DNA from: VFZS01 sp964353255
GTDB taxonomy: Bacteria > Acidobacteriota > Terriglobia > Bryobacterales > Bryobacteraceae
Direction of reading: 5' to 3'
Length of the DNA stretch: 14,874 nucleotides
NCBI GenBank assembly: GCA_964353255.1
Contig: CAYGVJ010000130.1
Coordinates: 1-14,874 of the forward strand
Shown here one piece after another: positions 1 to 7,891 of the stretch. A program made the translations under genes and the position numbers. How positions within the stretch are numbered: the stretch's first letter is position 1; each line of letters starts with the position of its first letter. The notes beneath the pieces were generated by a model. That model saw only the letters and a program-made list of their open reading frames with translations. It made no database searches and was not told the origin of the DNA.

Positions 1-117
1 GTGGTGGGGGTGGCCATGGACACGGTCAACCAGATCGAGGCGCAGTTGATCATGCGCCACTACGAAGGCTTTACTCCGCGGGCCGGCAGAATCCGCGGGC
101 GCCGGAGCGTGTTCTAG
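1..117 (+). CDS. secY: Protein translocase subunit SecY, C-terminal end (5' partial)
   Basis: Only the last 38 residues are inside the window; the reading frame is already open at base 1 and ends at TAG 115-117. The segment contains GVAMDT and the QIEAQLIMRHYEGF stretch typical of the end of the last SecY membrane helix and the cytoplasmic tail, followed by a basic Arg/Gly-rich end. SecY is the channel subunit of the Sec translocon in the inner membrane. Its position directly before adk and map is the standard spc-operon order, which supports the call. The adk start lies 2 bases after the stop, so translational coupling is likely. Confidence 0.93.
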   Translation: MVGVAMDTVNQIEAQLIMRHYEGFTPRAGRIRGRRSVF

Positions 118-119
118 AC

Positions 120-779
120 ATGCCGCCCGCCGCCATCATTCTGTTCGGTCCCCCGGGATCGGGAAAAGGCACGCAGGCCGTCTTGCTGGCCGAGGCGCTG
201 GGCCGGCCGCACGTCTCCACCGGCGACATCTTTCGCCAGCACGTGGAAGCCGGGGACGAGCTGGGCCGGCAGGTCCGCGCCATCCTGGCCTCCGGCGGGC
301 TGGTGCCCGACGAGCTGGTCAACCGCATCGTCCGGGAGCGCCTCGGGCAGCCGGATTGCGCCGCCGGGTTCATCCTGGACGGTTATCCGCGCACGCTGGA
401 GCAGGCCGAAACCCTCTCGGGGTGGCTGCGGGAGTGGGGCCTGGAGCAGGTGGTAGTCAACCTGGCGGTGGATTACAATGTAATTATCGGCCGGATCAGC
501 GCGCGTCGGCAGTGTCCGCGCTGCGGCGCCTCGTACAATCTGACTTCAAACCCGCCCCAGCGGGAGGCAGTGTGCGACCGGGACGGGATTGCGCTGGTCA
601 CTCGCGCCGACGATCGGGAGGCCGTGGTGCGCCGGCGGTTCGAGGCCTACGCGGCCCAGACCGCCCCGTTGCTGGGCTATTTCCGCGGCGCCGGCGGCCG
701 GTTCTGCGAAGTGGACGGAAACACCGGCGCCCTGGAGTCGATCGCGGGCCGGATTGCGGAGTTGATCGAGCTGGGATGA
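120..779 (+). CDS. adk: Adenylate kinase, zinc-LID type
   Basis: This cytoplasmic enzyme converts ATP + AMP into 2 ADP and balances the adenylate pool. The protein is 219 residues, the usual long-LID bacterial size. The P-loop GPPGSGKGT sits at residues 10-18, the AMP-binding STGD at 33-36 and the DGYPRT motif at 87-92. The LID carries C132, C135, C152 and D155, the Cys3-Asp pattern of zinc-binding adenylate kinases found in many Gram-positives and some other phyla, rather than the hydrogen-bonded LID of E. coli. The ATG at 120 follows the secY stop by 2 bases and has only a weak GGAG at 104-107, so coupling to secY translation is probable. The stop overlaps the map start as ATGA. Confidence 0.97.
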   Translation: MPPAAIILFGPPGSGKGTQAVLLAEALGRPHVSTGDIFRQHVEAGDELGRQVRAILASGGLVPDELVNRIVRERLGQPDCAAGFILDGYPRTLEQAETLSGWLREWGLEQVVVNLAVDYNVIIGRISARRQCPRCGASYNLTSNPPQREAVCDRDGIALVTRADDREAVVRRRFEAYAAQTAPLLGYFRGAGGRFCEVDGNTGALESIAGRIAELIELG

Positions 780-1546
780 TCGTCTTGAAGACCAGCGCCG
801 ATCTGGAGAAGATGCGCCGTAGCGGGCTGCTCGTTTACCGCGTGCTGCGGGAACTGGAGGAGATGATCCACGAGGGCATCAGCACTCAGGATCTGGAAAA
901 CACCGCCGAGAAGATGATCCGCGAGGCTGGGGCCCGGCCGGCCTTCAAAGGCTACTGGGTGGAGGCGGCCAAGGCCAAGTATCCTTACGTGCTGTGTACC
1001 TCGGTCAACCAGGAGATCGTTCACGGGATGCCGTCCCCCAGAAGGATTCTCAAACCGGGCGACATCGTCTCGATCGACACCGGCCTGGAGCTGGGCGGCT
1101 ACTATGGCGACGCCGCCATCACGGTTCCGGTGGGAGAGGTGACCCCGCAGGTGCGGCGTCTGCTGGAGGTGACGCGGGAAGCCCTGGAGCTGGCCATCGA
1201 CAAGGCCCGGCCGGGGAACCGCTTGTTCGACGTCTGTGGCGCGGTCCAACGGCACGTCGAGTCCAACGGTTTCTCGGTGGTGCGGGAATACGTGGGACAC
1301 GGCATCGGCACGCAGTTGCACGAGGAGCCGCAGATCCCCAACTACGTGGATCGCAAGGCCGAGAACCCGCGCCTGAAGCCGGGCATGGTGCTGGCCATCG
1401 AGCCCATGGTCAATGCCGGCGGCCCGGATTCCCGGGTGCTCAAGGACCGCTGGACGGCCGTCACCAAGGACGGGTCCTACTCGGCGCACTTCGAGCACTG
1501 CGTGGCGGTTACAAACAACGGCCCCTGGGTGTTGACCCGGCCGTAG
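776..1546 (+). CDS. map: Type I methionine aminopeptidase
   Basis: It removes the initiator methionine from nascent proteins when the second residue is small. The protein has 256 residues and the pita-bread fold with all catalytic residues visible: H83, the five metal ligands D101, D112, H175, E209 and E240, and the VGHGIG and AIEPM motifs around them. The start at 776 overlaps the adk stop (ATGA). A longer open frame exists upstream to 356, but it lies inside adk, and the MAP family begins at this methionine. Compared with the usual KGYxGxP/A region, the stretch at residues 58-75 carries a short extra segment (WVEAAKAKYP) before the VLCTSVNQEIVHG strand. It sits between adk and infA, the common position in this operon. 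Confidence 0.97.
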   Translation: MIVLKTSADLEKMRRSGLLVYRVLRELEEMIHEGISTQDLENTAEKMIREAGARPAFKGYWVEAAKAKYPYVLCTSVNQEIVHGMPSPRRILKPGDIVSIDTGLELGGYYGDAAITVPVGEVTPQVRRLLEVTREALELAIDKARPGNRLFDVCGAVQRHVESNGFSVVREYVGHGIGTQLHEEPQIPNYVDRKAENPRLKPGMVLAIEPMVNAGGPDSRVLKDRWTAVTKDGSYSAHFEHCVAVTNNGPWVLTRP

Positions 1547-1556
1547 GGAGGAAGGT

Positions 1557-1799
1557 TTGAAGCCTGCCGGAGCGGAGGAAGGCCTGAAGGCGGTGGTGGC
1601 TACGGTCATCACGCGGCTGCCTAACGCCACCTATCGGCTGGAACTGGCCTCCGGCCGCCAGGTCCTGGCCCACCCCGCCGGGGCCTCGGCCAGGAATTTC
1701 GAGCGCGTGCGGCCCGGCGACCGGGTGCGCGTGGAGCTTTCGGCCCACGACCGGACGCGGGGCCGGATCATGGAGTTATTGAACAAAGGTAGAGCATGA
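1557..1799 (+). CDS. infA: Translation initiation factor IF-1 (divergent)
   Basis: IF-1 binds the A-site of the 30S subunit during initiation. The 80-residue product fits a single S1/OB fold: LPNATYRLELASGRQVLAH at 21-39, RPGDRVRVELS at 52-62, then a DxTRGRI strand at 65-71, all matching IF-1. The region normally reading HISGKMRKN is here H39-PAGASARN, so the conserved Lys-Met-Arg loop is replaced. The N-terminus (KPAGAEEGLKAVVATV) also differs from the usual acidic one and the C-terminus is slightly long. The TTG start at 1557 is chosen because GGGAGG at 1546-1551 gives correct spacing and nothing better lies downstream. The stop overlaps rpmJ by 4 bp. Operon position (map-infA-rpmJ) makes the identity firm despite the divergence. 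Confidence 0.9.
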   Translation: MKPAGAEEGLKAVVATVITRLPNATYRLELASGRQVLAHPAGASARNFERVRPGDRVRVELSAHDRTRGRIMELLNKGRA

Positions 1800-1909
1800 A
1801 AGTACGGGCATCCGTGAAAAAGATGTGCGTGAAGTGCAAGGTGATCCACCGCCGGGGCGTGGTGCGGGTCCTTTGCACTAACCCCAAGCATAAGCAGCGG
1901 CAAGGATAG
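1796..1909 (+). CDS. rpmJ: 50S ribosomal protein L36 (bL36), zinc form
   Basis: This is a very short gene of 37 codons, starting at ATG 1796 (overlapping the infA stop as ATGA) and ending at TAG 1907-1909. The translation begins MKVRASVKKMCVKCKVI and ends KHKQRQG. The zinc ribbon ligands C11, C14, C27 and H32 are all present, so this is the zinc-containing C+ form. The length and the location between infA and rpsM are canonical. A Shine-Dalgarno-like AAAGG at 1785-1789 lies 6 bases before the start. L36 is a late-assembling 50S protein that stabilises 23S rRNA. Confidence 0.96.
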   Translation: MKVRASVKKMCVKCKVIHRRGVVRVLCTNPKHKQRQG

Positions 1910-1921
1910 GGAGAGTAAAGC

Positions 1922-2308
1922 ATGGCGAGAGTTGCAGGCGTGGATCTGCCGCCCAGGAAGCGGATCGAGATCGGGCTTACCTACATTTACGGCATCGGGA
2001 GGACCCGCGCGAACTCGATTCTGTACCGGGCGGGCGTGGACCGTGAAAAGAAGGTCAGCGAGCTGACCGAGGACGAAGTGAACCGCATCCGCCTGGTGCT
2101 GGAAGAGGAGGGCGCCGTCGAAGGAGACCTCCGCAAGGAGGTTTCCATGAACGTCAAGCGTCTCATGGAGATGAGCGCCTACCGCGGGCTGCGGCACCGG
2201 CGCGGATTGCCGGTGCGCGGACAGCGCACCCATACCAACGCGCGCACCCGGAAGGGTCCGCGCCGCGGCACCATCGCCAACAAGAAGAGATCCGCGGCGA
2301 AGACCTAG
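1922..2308 (+). CDS. rpsM: 30S ribosomal protein S13 (uS13)
   Basis: S13 lies in the 30S head and contacts the P-site tRNA and the 50S subunit through bridges B1a/b. The protein is 128 residues, a usual size. It opens MARVAGVDLPPRKRIEIGLTY, contains the helix-hairpin-helix YIYGIGRTRA, and has the conserved MEMSAYRGLRHRRGLPVRGQ and RTHTNARTRKGP blocks. The C-terminus is the expected basic tail. The ATG at 1922 is preceded by GGGAG at 1909-1913. In E. coli the leader of this gene is where S4 represses the alpha operon; the 12-bp gap after rpmJ here leaves no room for a comparable separate leader. Confidence 0.98.
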   Translation: MARVAGVDLPPRKRIEIGLTYIYGIGRTRANSILYRAGVDREKKVSELTEDEVNRIRLVLEEEGAVEGDLRKEVSMNVKRLMEMSAYRGLRHRRGLPVRGQRTHTNARTRKGPRRGTIANKKRSAAKT

Positions 2309-2321
2309 TTTCGAGAGACCT

Positions 2322-2729
2322 ATGGCGAAAGCACCGGCCAAAGCAGTCAAGAAGAAGACCTTCAAGAAGAAGGAGAAGAAGAACGTTCCCGTGGGCTTGG
2401 TTCACATCCAGGCGACTTTCAACAACACTATCGTCACTATCACCGACCCGGCCGGGAACGTGGTGGCTTGGTCCAGCGCCGGGGCGCTGGGCTTCCGCGG
2501 ATCGCGGAAAGGGACTCCCTTCGCCGCGCAGCAGGCGGCGCTGACGGCGGCCAACAAGGCCAAGGACTGCGGCATGCGCACCGTCGAGGTGCGGGTCAGC
2601 GGGCCTGGAGGCGGCCGTGAATCGGCCGTCCGGGCCCTGGCGACGGTGGGCCTGGAAGTGCGGAACATCAAGGATGCCACGCCTATCCCGCACAACGGCT
2701 GCCGCCCGCCCAAGAAGCGGAGAGTGTAG
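2322..2729 (+). CDS. rpsK: 30S ribosomal protein S11 (uS11)
   Basis: S11 sits on the 30S platform near the E-site mRNA. The 135-residue product has the conserved core HIQATFNNTIVTITDPAGN, the WSSAGALGFRGSRKGTPFAA block and the C-terminal PHNGCRPPKKRRV, which includes the Asn-Gly site that becomes isoaspartate in E. coli S11. The N-terminus is a Lys/Ala-rich extension (about residues 1-20) of the kind seen in many phyla. Only a weak GAGAG precedes the ATG at 2322, and the gene follows rpsM by 13 bases, so it probably relies partly on coupling. Confidence 0.98.
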   Translation: MAKAPAKAVKKKTFKKKEKKNVPVGLVHIQATFNNTIVTITDPAGNVVAWSSAGALGFRGSRKGTPFAAQQAALTAANKAKDCGMRTVEVRVSGPGGGRESAVRALATVGLEVRNIKDATPIPHNGCRPPKKRRV

Positions 2730-2734
2730 GGGTC

Positions 2735-2759
2735 GGGCGTGCCCGGCCCGCAAGGCGGG
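2735..2759 (+). promoter_or_regulatory. Two small hairpins just upstream of rpsD
   Basis: In the 44-bp gap between rpsK and rpsD the sequence contains GGGC-GT-GCCC (2735-2744, a minimal hairpin with a 2-base loop that may not form) and CCCGC-AAG-GCGGG (2747-2759, a 5-bp stem with a 3-base loop). The second ends 2 bases before the AAGGAGG ribosome binding site at 2762-2768. S4 autoregulates its own synthesis in other bacteria, so a structure here could be regulatory, but it is short and the region is GC-rich. There is no T-run, so it is not an intrinsic terminator. Confidence 0.3.
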
Positions 2760-2773
2760 TCAAGGAGGAAGAT

Positions 2774-3406
2774 TTGGCGCGTTACATCGGCCCGGTTTGC
2801 CGGCTCTGCCGGCGCGAGGGCATGAAACTGTTCCTGAAAGGCGAGCGCTGCCACAGCGAGAAATGCGCGGTTGACCGGCGCAACTTCGTCCCCGGCCAGC
2901 ACGGCAAGGACCGCCGGGCCAAGCTGAAAGGCTACGGCCTCCAGTTGCGCGAGAAACAGAAAGTGCGCCGGCATTACGGCCTGATGGAGCGGCAGTTCCG
3001 CAACCTGTTCCAGAAGGCCAGCGGGGCCGCGGGGGTCACCGGCGACAACCTGCTCTCGCTGCTCGAGCGGCGCCTGGACAACGTTCTCTACCGCATGGGC
3101 CTGGGCACCAGCCACCCGCAGTGCCGGCAGCTCGTGCGGCACGGCCATATCCAGGTCAACGGCCGCAAAGTCAACATCCCCTCATACGTGGTCAGGCCCA
3201 ACGACCTGATCGAGGTGCGCCAGGAGAGCCGCAACAACCCCACCATCCTGGCGGCTCGCGACGCTACCGCCCACGCCCCCACGCCCAACTGGCTGGAGGT
3301 GGACCGGGAGGCGCTCCGAGGGCGCGTAGTCGGGATGCCCAAGCGGGGAGACTTGGTGCAGCTTCAGGTGAACGAGCGGCTCATCGTTGAGCTGTACTCG
3401 AAGTGA
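2774..3406 (+). CDS. rpsD: 30S ribosomal protein S4 (uS4), zinc form
   Basis: S4 nucleates 30S assembly by binding 16S rRNA and is a translational repressor of ribosomal operons in several bacteria. The protein is 210 residues and begins MARYIGPVCRLCRREGMKL. C9, C12, C26 and C31 form the N-terminal zinc site of the C+ S4 type. The S4 RNA-binding domain follows (about residues 95-160), with RRLDNVLYRMGLGTSHPQCR and LVRHGHIQVNGRKVNIPSY. The C-terminus (LIVELYSK) is canonical. The start is TTG at 2774, fixed by a strong AAGGAGG at 2762-2768 with 5-base spacing and by the family N-terminus. Confidence 0.98.
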   Translation: MARYIGPVCRLCRREGMKLFLKGERCHSEKCAVDRRNFVPGQHGKDRRAKLKGYGLQLREKQKVRRHYGLMERQFRNLFQKASGAAGVTGDNLLSLLERRLDNVLYRMGLGTSHPQCRQLVRHGHIQVNGRKVNIPSYVVRPNDLIEVRQESRNNPTILAARDATAHAPTPNWLEVDREALRGRVVGMPKRGDLVQLQVNERLIVELYSK

Positions 3407-3449
3407 TGGGTCGAGGATCCCGGCGCGCCAGCCGGGAAAGGAAAGGGCT

Positions 3450-4568
3450 ATGTTTAAAGGCTTTCAAAAACCCAAGCGTCTGGTTGCCAACACGGAAACG
3501 CTCACCGACCGTTACGGGATGTTCAGCGCCCAGCCGTTTGAGCGCGGCTTCGGCACCACCATCGGCAACAGCCTGCGCCGCGTGCTGTTGAGCGCCATCG
3601 AAGGCGCAGCCATCACGGGCGTGCGCATCGAGGGCGTGGCCCACGAGTTCAGCCCCATCCCCGGCGTGGTCGAGGATGCCACGGACATCATTCTGAACCT
3701 GAAGCAGATTCCGTTCAAGATGACCGGCGAGGGGGTGCGCACCGTCCGCTTACGGATCGATCAACCCGGCGAGGTCCTCAGCGGGCAGATCGAAACCGAT
3801 CCCGACATCGAGGTGCTGGACCGCAGCGTGCATATCGCCACCATCAGCGACGGCGGTCAGCTCAACATCGAGATGCGGCTGAAGATCGGCCGCGGCTACG
3901 TCAGCGCTGACCGCAACTTCGACGAGGACCTCGCGCTCGGCTACATCCCCATCGACTCGGTCCATTCGCCGGTGCGCAAGGTGAACTTCGCGGTCGAGGC
4001 CGCGCGCTGCGGGCAGATCACCGACTTCGACAAGCTCACCCTGGAGGTCTGGACCAACGGCGCCATATCCCCGCAGGACGCCGTCGGCCAGGCCGCCAAG
4101 CTCCTCAAGGACCACCAGTCCATCTTCATCAACTTCGAGGAGCTGCCGGAGGCGGCCGAGGAGCCGGCCGAGCGCGCCTTCGACCAGATGGCCGAGATCC
4201 TCAACCGCTCGGTGGACGAGCTCGAGCTCAGCGTCCGCTCCTACAACTGCCTGAAGAACGCCAACATCCAGACCATCGCCGACCTGGTCCAGAAGACCGA
4301 GGCCGAAATGCTCCGCACCAAGAACTTCGGCCGCAAGTCGCTCAACGAGATCAGGGAGATCCTGGTCGGCATGGGGCTGCAATTCGGAATGAAGTTCGAC
4401 GCTCAGGGGCGGCTCATCTCGCCCACCGGCGTCCCGGTCACCCCGGTGGCGCCTTCCGCCGCGGCGGAGGCCGGCGCGATGCCCGAAGCCGTCCCCGCCG
4501 AAGCCGAGGGCGATGCGGGCGGCGCGGAGGGAGAAGAACCGGAGCCGGGCTTCGAGGAGCAGCAATGA
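3450..4568 (+). CDS. rpoA: DNA-directed RNA polymerase alpha subunit
   Basis: The alpha subunit dimerises to scaffold RNA polymerase, and its C-terminal domain contacts UP elements and activators. The product is 372 residues. The N-terminal domain (about 1-235) holds FERGFGTTIGNSLRRVLLSA and the EGVAHEFSPIPGVVED region. A Glu-rich linker follows, then the helix-hairpin-helix C-terminal domain (about 250-317) with ELELSVRSYNCLKNANI and NFGRKSLNEI. Residues 318-372 form an extra Ala/Pro/Glu-rich acidic tail not needed for the fold. The start at 3450 is chosen because the family begins MFKGFQKPK-like and GAAAGG lies just before it; the open frame reaches back to 3387 but overlaps the end of rpsD. 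The stop overlaps rplQ (ATGA). Confidence 0.98.
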   Translation: MFKGFQKPKRLVANTETLTDRYGMFSAQPFERGFGTTIGNSLRRVLLSAIEGAAITGVRIEGVAHEFSPIPGVVEDATDIILNLKQIPFKMTGEGVRTVRLRIDQPGEVLSGQIETDPDIEVLDRSVHIATISDGGQLNIEMRLKIGRGYVSADRNFDEDLALGYIPIDSVHSPVRKVNFAVEAARCGQITDFDKLTLEVWTNGAISPQDAVGQAAKLLKDHQSIFINFEELPEAAEEPAERAFDQMAEILNRSVDELELSVRSYNCLKNANIQTIADLVQKTEAEMLRTKNFGRKSLNEIREILVGMGLQFGMKFDAQGRLISPTGVPVTPVAPSAAAEAGAMPEAVPAEAEGDAGGAEGEEPEPGFEEQQ

Positions 4569-5014
4569 GACATAAGCGCGCCGGATACAAGCTGGGACGG
4601 CCCCTGGATGCCCGTTGGATGCTGCTCCGCAACCTGGTCACCAGCATCGTCCTGGAGGAACGCATCGTCACTACCGCCCCCAAAGCCAAGGCCGCGCGGC
4701 CGCTACTGGAGCGCATGATCACCCTGGCCAAGGACGGCGACCTGCACTCGCGCCGGCGGGCCGCGGCGTTCCTGAAGACCCCGGCGGCGCTGAAGAAGCT
4801 ATTCGACACCCTGGGCCCCCGCTTCGGTTCCCGCAACGGAGGCTACTGCCGCATCATCCGCCTGGGCCCGCGCAAGGGCGACGGGGCCGAGCAGGTCATG
4901 CTCGAGCTGGTGGGTTCCACGCTGGTCAAGCGCGCCGCTGAGCGGGCCAAACGCAAGGAGGAGCGTCTCCAGCGCATCCGTGAGGGCAAGCACGAGGAGG
5001 AAGAGGGCCAGTAA
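4565..5014 (+). CDS. rplQ: 50S ribosomal protein L17 (bL17)
   Basis: L17 lies near the exit of the 50S peptide tunnel. The product is 149 residues against roughly 120-130 in many bacteria. The core is recognisable: MRHKRAGYKLGRPLDARWML, LLRNLVTSIVLEERIVTTAPKA, the ARPLLERMITLAKDG region, and NGGYCRIIRLGPRKGDGAEQ near residue 95. The N-terminal GYKLGRPLDARW replaces the commoner GRKLxRTSSHR, a visible divergence. The C-terminal 30 residues are a charged Lys/Arg/Glu extension. It overlaps rpoA by 4 bp and is the last gene of the operon. No stem with a T-run follows in the 34-bp gap to the convergent gene, so termination may be factor-dependent. Confidence 0.96.
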   Translation: MRHKRAGYKLGRPLDARWMLLRNLVTSIVLEERIVTTAPKAKAARPLLERMITLAKDGDLHSRRRAAAFLKTPAALKKLFDTLGPRFGSRNGGYCRIIRLGPRKGDGAEQVMLELVGSTLVKRAAERAKRKEERLQRIREGKHEEEEGQ

Positions 5015-5048
5015 AGCTAGGCTGACTCTCCTGCTTCGGCGCGCGGGC

Positions 5049-7139
5049 TCACCGTGCCGTCGGCAGGAAGTTCTCCATCACCCACACCTCGAAGGTGTTC
5101 GCCCCGGCGGTGAAGGCGATGCGTTTTCCGTCGGGTGCCACGCGCGGCTCGCGCAGGCCCGCCATGCTCAGCCCCAGCGGCCGGGGTTGGCCCCCTTGGA
5201 CAGGTATCGCCCACAACTCGCGCTCTCCCGGTATCGTGATGCTGGCTTCCTGGCGTTTGGGTTTCACACACAGCAGTTCACGCCCGTCCGGCGTCCACGC
5301 CAGCCCCATGAAGCTGGGGATCGGGTCGTCCTTCGAGGTGCGGTAGACCTCGCGGGCCTCTCCCCCGGCGGTGGGAACGATCTTTACGCTCATCGGTTCC
5401 CTGCCGTTGTTGACCGTGAAGGCCAGGCTCCGGCCGTCGGGCGAAACGGCCAAATCATTGATCAGGGCGTCGCCGCTATAGCTGCGCGTGGCTTCCCGGT
5501 AGAGCTCCTTCTCCGCGCCCGTTTCCACTTCTGTGCTGATGATCTGCCCGAGGCGGTCGCCATCCTTGGGGAGCTCCTCCGGGAAGCGGGTCAACAGAAT
5601 CGACTTCCCATCCGAGGACCACTCGGCCAACCGGCCGTACGGCGCCAGCAGCGTCGCCTGGCTGGTCTGGACGTCCACCCGGTAGAAGCCTCCGCCCTGT
5701 GTTCGGTGCTCGGCCCTCAGCAGGATCGAGCGCCCGTCCGGCGACCACCGCGGCCATTGAAGGTTCTCCAGAGGCAGTGGCACGTCGCGCTGCTTCCCCG
5801 TTTCCAGGTCGGTGATGCACAGGACCCTGAACTGAACTGCCGTCGAGTGGGTGCCTCGCCCCGAAACATACGCAAGCTGGCGGCCATCCGGCGACCAATC
5901 CGGCCACTGATTCGAGCCGATGAACCGCTGCGCCGCCCGGGCGGGAGGCGCGAGCACCTTGCCGCTCGCCCAGTCCACCGCGGCCGTGTACACATCCACC
6001 GTCCCGGTCGAAAGCCCGTAGTAGAAGGCGCCGTTGCGCGCGAAGCCCAGCGGCGCAATGCGACCGATGCTCTTCTTCACCAGCTCAGGCTGGCCCTGCG
6101 GTTTTCCGTTGCTGACTGCCATCGTCCAGGCATCCAGCGTCCCCGCGCGGTCGCTCGCGAACAGGATTCTCCTGCCATCCGGCGTCCATCCCAGCAGGTA
6201 GTCATCGGCCGGGTGCTCTACTACGCGTGCTTCGGCGCCGCCCTCCACGGCGAACGTGAAGATGTCCCGCTCCGGAGCGTCCTCTCTCGGAGCGAAGTCG
6301 TACGCGATGTATTTCCCATCCGGCGAGAAAGCCACGTAGCCAGAGCTGCGAGGGGCCCCGCTGGCAGTCTTGAGAGTCCGGGCCGAGCCGTCTGCCACCG
6401 AGACCAGCGCCGCCCGGACCCCGGGCGACTTCCCCCAAAGCTGAACCAGAATCTGCTTTCCGTCGGGGAACCAGGCCGTGGTAAACGCGCTGTCGGCCGG
6501 GTCCCGGTACAGCCTGCGGTGATCCGAACCATCCGTCCCCCCGATGTGCACCTCCCAGACGCCTTCATTCAACCAGGCGTATGCGACCTGCTTGCCGTCG
6601 GGCGAGATCCTTGGCATCAGCGCGAATCCCCCGGAGGCCCAGGGTGCGTTCTTGGTGAGCGGGCGATTCTCTCCGGTCGCCAGATCGCGCATCGCCGGGT
6701 TCCCCGTATTCCAGTCCGTAATAGCTAGATAGCGGCCATCGGGCGAAACCGAACCCAGGACATCCACGCCGCGGCCCGCCCAGAGCTGCCGTGTGGCCAA
6801 GGTCGTGGCGGGCTGGCCCAGGGCCGCAAGGCGGGCGCGGGCCTCGTTGGCCGCCTCGCTCTGATCGACATATTCGCGCAGCACGCGTTCGTAAGCCCGG
6901 CGCGCCTCCGCGTTTCCCAGCCGCTCATAGCAATGGCCCAGCCGCACCAGCGCCTTCGCCGCCACCGCGCGGCTGCCGCCGTGGGCAGCCAGGATCTTCT
7001 GGTACTGCTGGATGGCCGCTTCGAGGTCACCCTGCACCACCTCGGTGTTCAGGGCGGCCTGCAAGAGAACTTCCGCCTGTTTGTCGGCCTGTCCGGCCAG
7101 CAGCAGCCCGGCGGCCAGGATCGAGATTATCGTCCGCAT
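5049..7139 (-). CDS. Secreted TPR plus PD40 (WD40-like) beta-propeller protein
   Basis: The 696-residue product begins with a signal peptide (residues 1 to about 17, MRTIISILAAGLLLAG). A TPR-like helical stretch follows (about 22-108), with AAIQQYQKIL, ALVRLGHCYERLG and ARRAYERVLREY. The rest, about 120-696, is a TolB-type propeller with around eleven SPDG-type repeats, for example VSPDGRYLAI, AFSPDGKYIAYDF, GWTPDGRRILFAS, DWSPDGRQLAYVS and RWSPDGRSILL. TolB/PD40 propellers usually bind proteins or ligands, and no catalytic domain such as a prolyl oligopeptidase is present. The start at 7139 is preceded by GGGAGGGA at good spacing and yields the signal peptide; a GTG at 7220 overlapping the regulator stop (GTGA) would add 27 residues and bury it. 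It lies 77 bp behind the response regulator on the same strand and probably shares its transcript. Function is unknown. Confidence 0.85.
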   Translation of the reverse strand: MRTIISILAAGLLLAGQADKQAEVLLQAALNTEVVQGDLEAAIQQYQKILAAHGGSRAVAAKALVRLGHCYERLGNAEARRAYERVLREYVDQSEAANEARARLAALGQPATTLATRQLWAGRGVDVLGSVSPDGRYLAITDWNTGNPAMRDLATGENRPLTKNAPWASGGFALMPRISPDGKQVAYAWLNEGVWEVHIGGTDGSDHRRLYRDPADSAFTTAWFPDGKQILVQLWGKSPGVRAALVSVADGSARTLKTASGAPRSSGYVAFSPDGKYIAYDFAPREDAPERDIFTFAVEGGAEARVVEHPADDYLLGWTPDGRRILFASDRAGTLDAWTMAVSNGKPQGQPELVKKSIGRIAPLGFARNGAFYYGLSTGTVDVYTAAVDWASGKVLAPPARAAQRFIGSNQWPDWSPDGRQLAYVSGRGTHSTAVQFRVLCITDLETGKQRDVPLPLENLQWPRWSPDGRSILLRAEHRTQGGGFYRVDVQTSQATLLAPYGRLAEWSSDGKSILLTRFPEELPKDGDRLGQIISTEVETGAEKELYREATRSYSGDALINDLAVSPDGRSLAFTVNNGREPMSVKIVPTAGGEAREVYRTSKDDPIPSFMGLAWTPDGRELLCVKPKRQEASITIPGERELWAIPVQGGQPRPLGLSMAGLREPRVAPDGKRIAFTAGANTFEVWVMENFLPTAR

Positions 7140-7216
7140 CTTCCCTCCCAGAATGAGCTTAGGCTTCTCATTCCTGGCGGCAATCGGGGAACGGTCTGAA
7201 TTGCGCACGAGTTCGG

Positions 7217-7887
<671 letters not shown>

Positions 7888-7891
<4 letters not shown>

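Noticed and set aside
3750..4565. A 271-codon minus-strand frame opposite rpoA.
   Set aside because: It is a shadow of rpoA codon usage with no domain or ribosome binding site.
5015..5048. Possible terminator between rplQ and the convergent propeller gene.
   Set aside because: The 34-bp gap has no stable stem and no T-run on either strand.
4980..6728. A 582-codon open frame on the plus strand.
   Set aside because: It starts inside rplQ and lies antisense to the propeller gene; the repetitive SPDG codons keep the opposite strand open. Its Arg-rich composition is not protein-like.
7140..7216. An N-terminal extension of the propeller protein to the GTG at 7220.
   Set aside because: It would place 27 charged residues before a clear signal peptide and ignore the strong GGGAGGGA site. 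Coupling through GTGA remains possible but is less likely.
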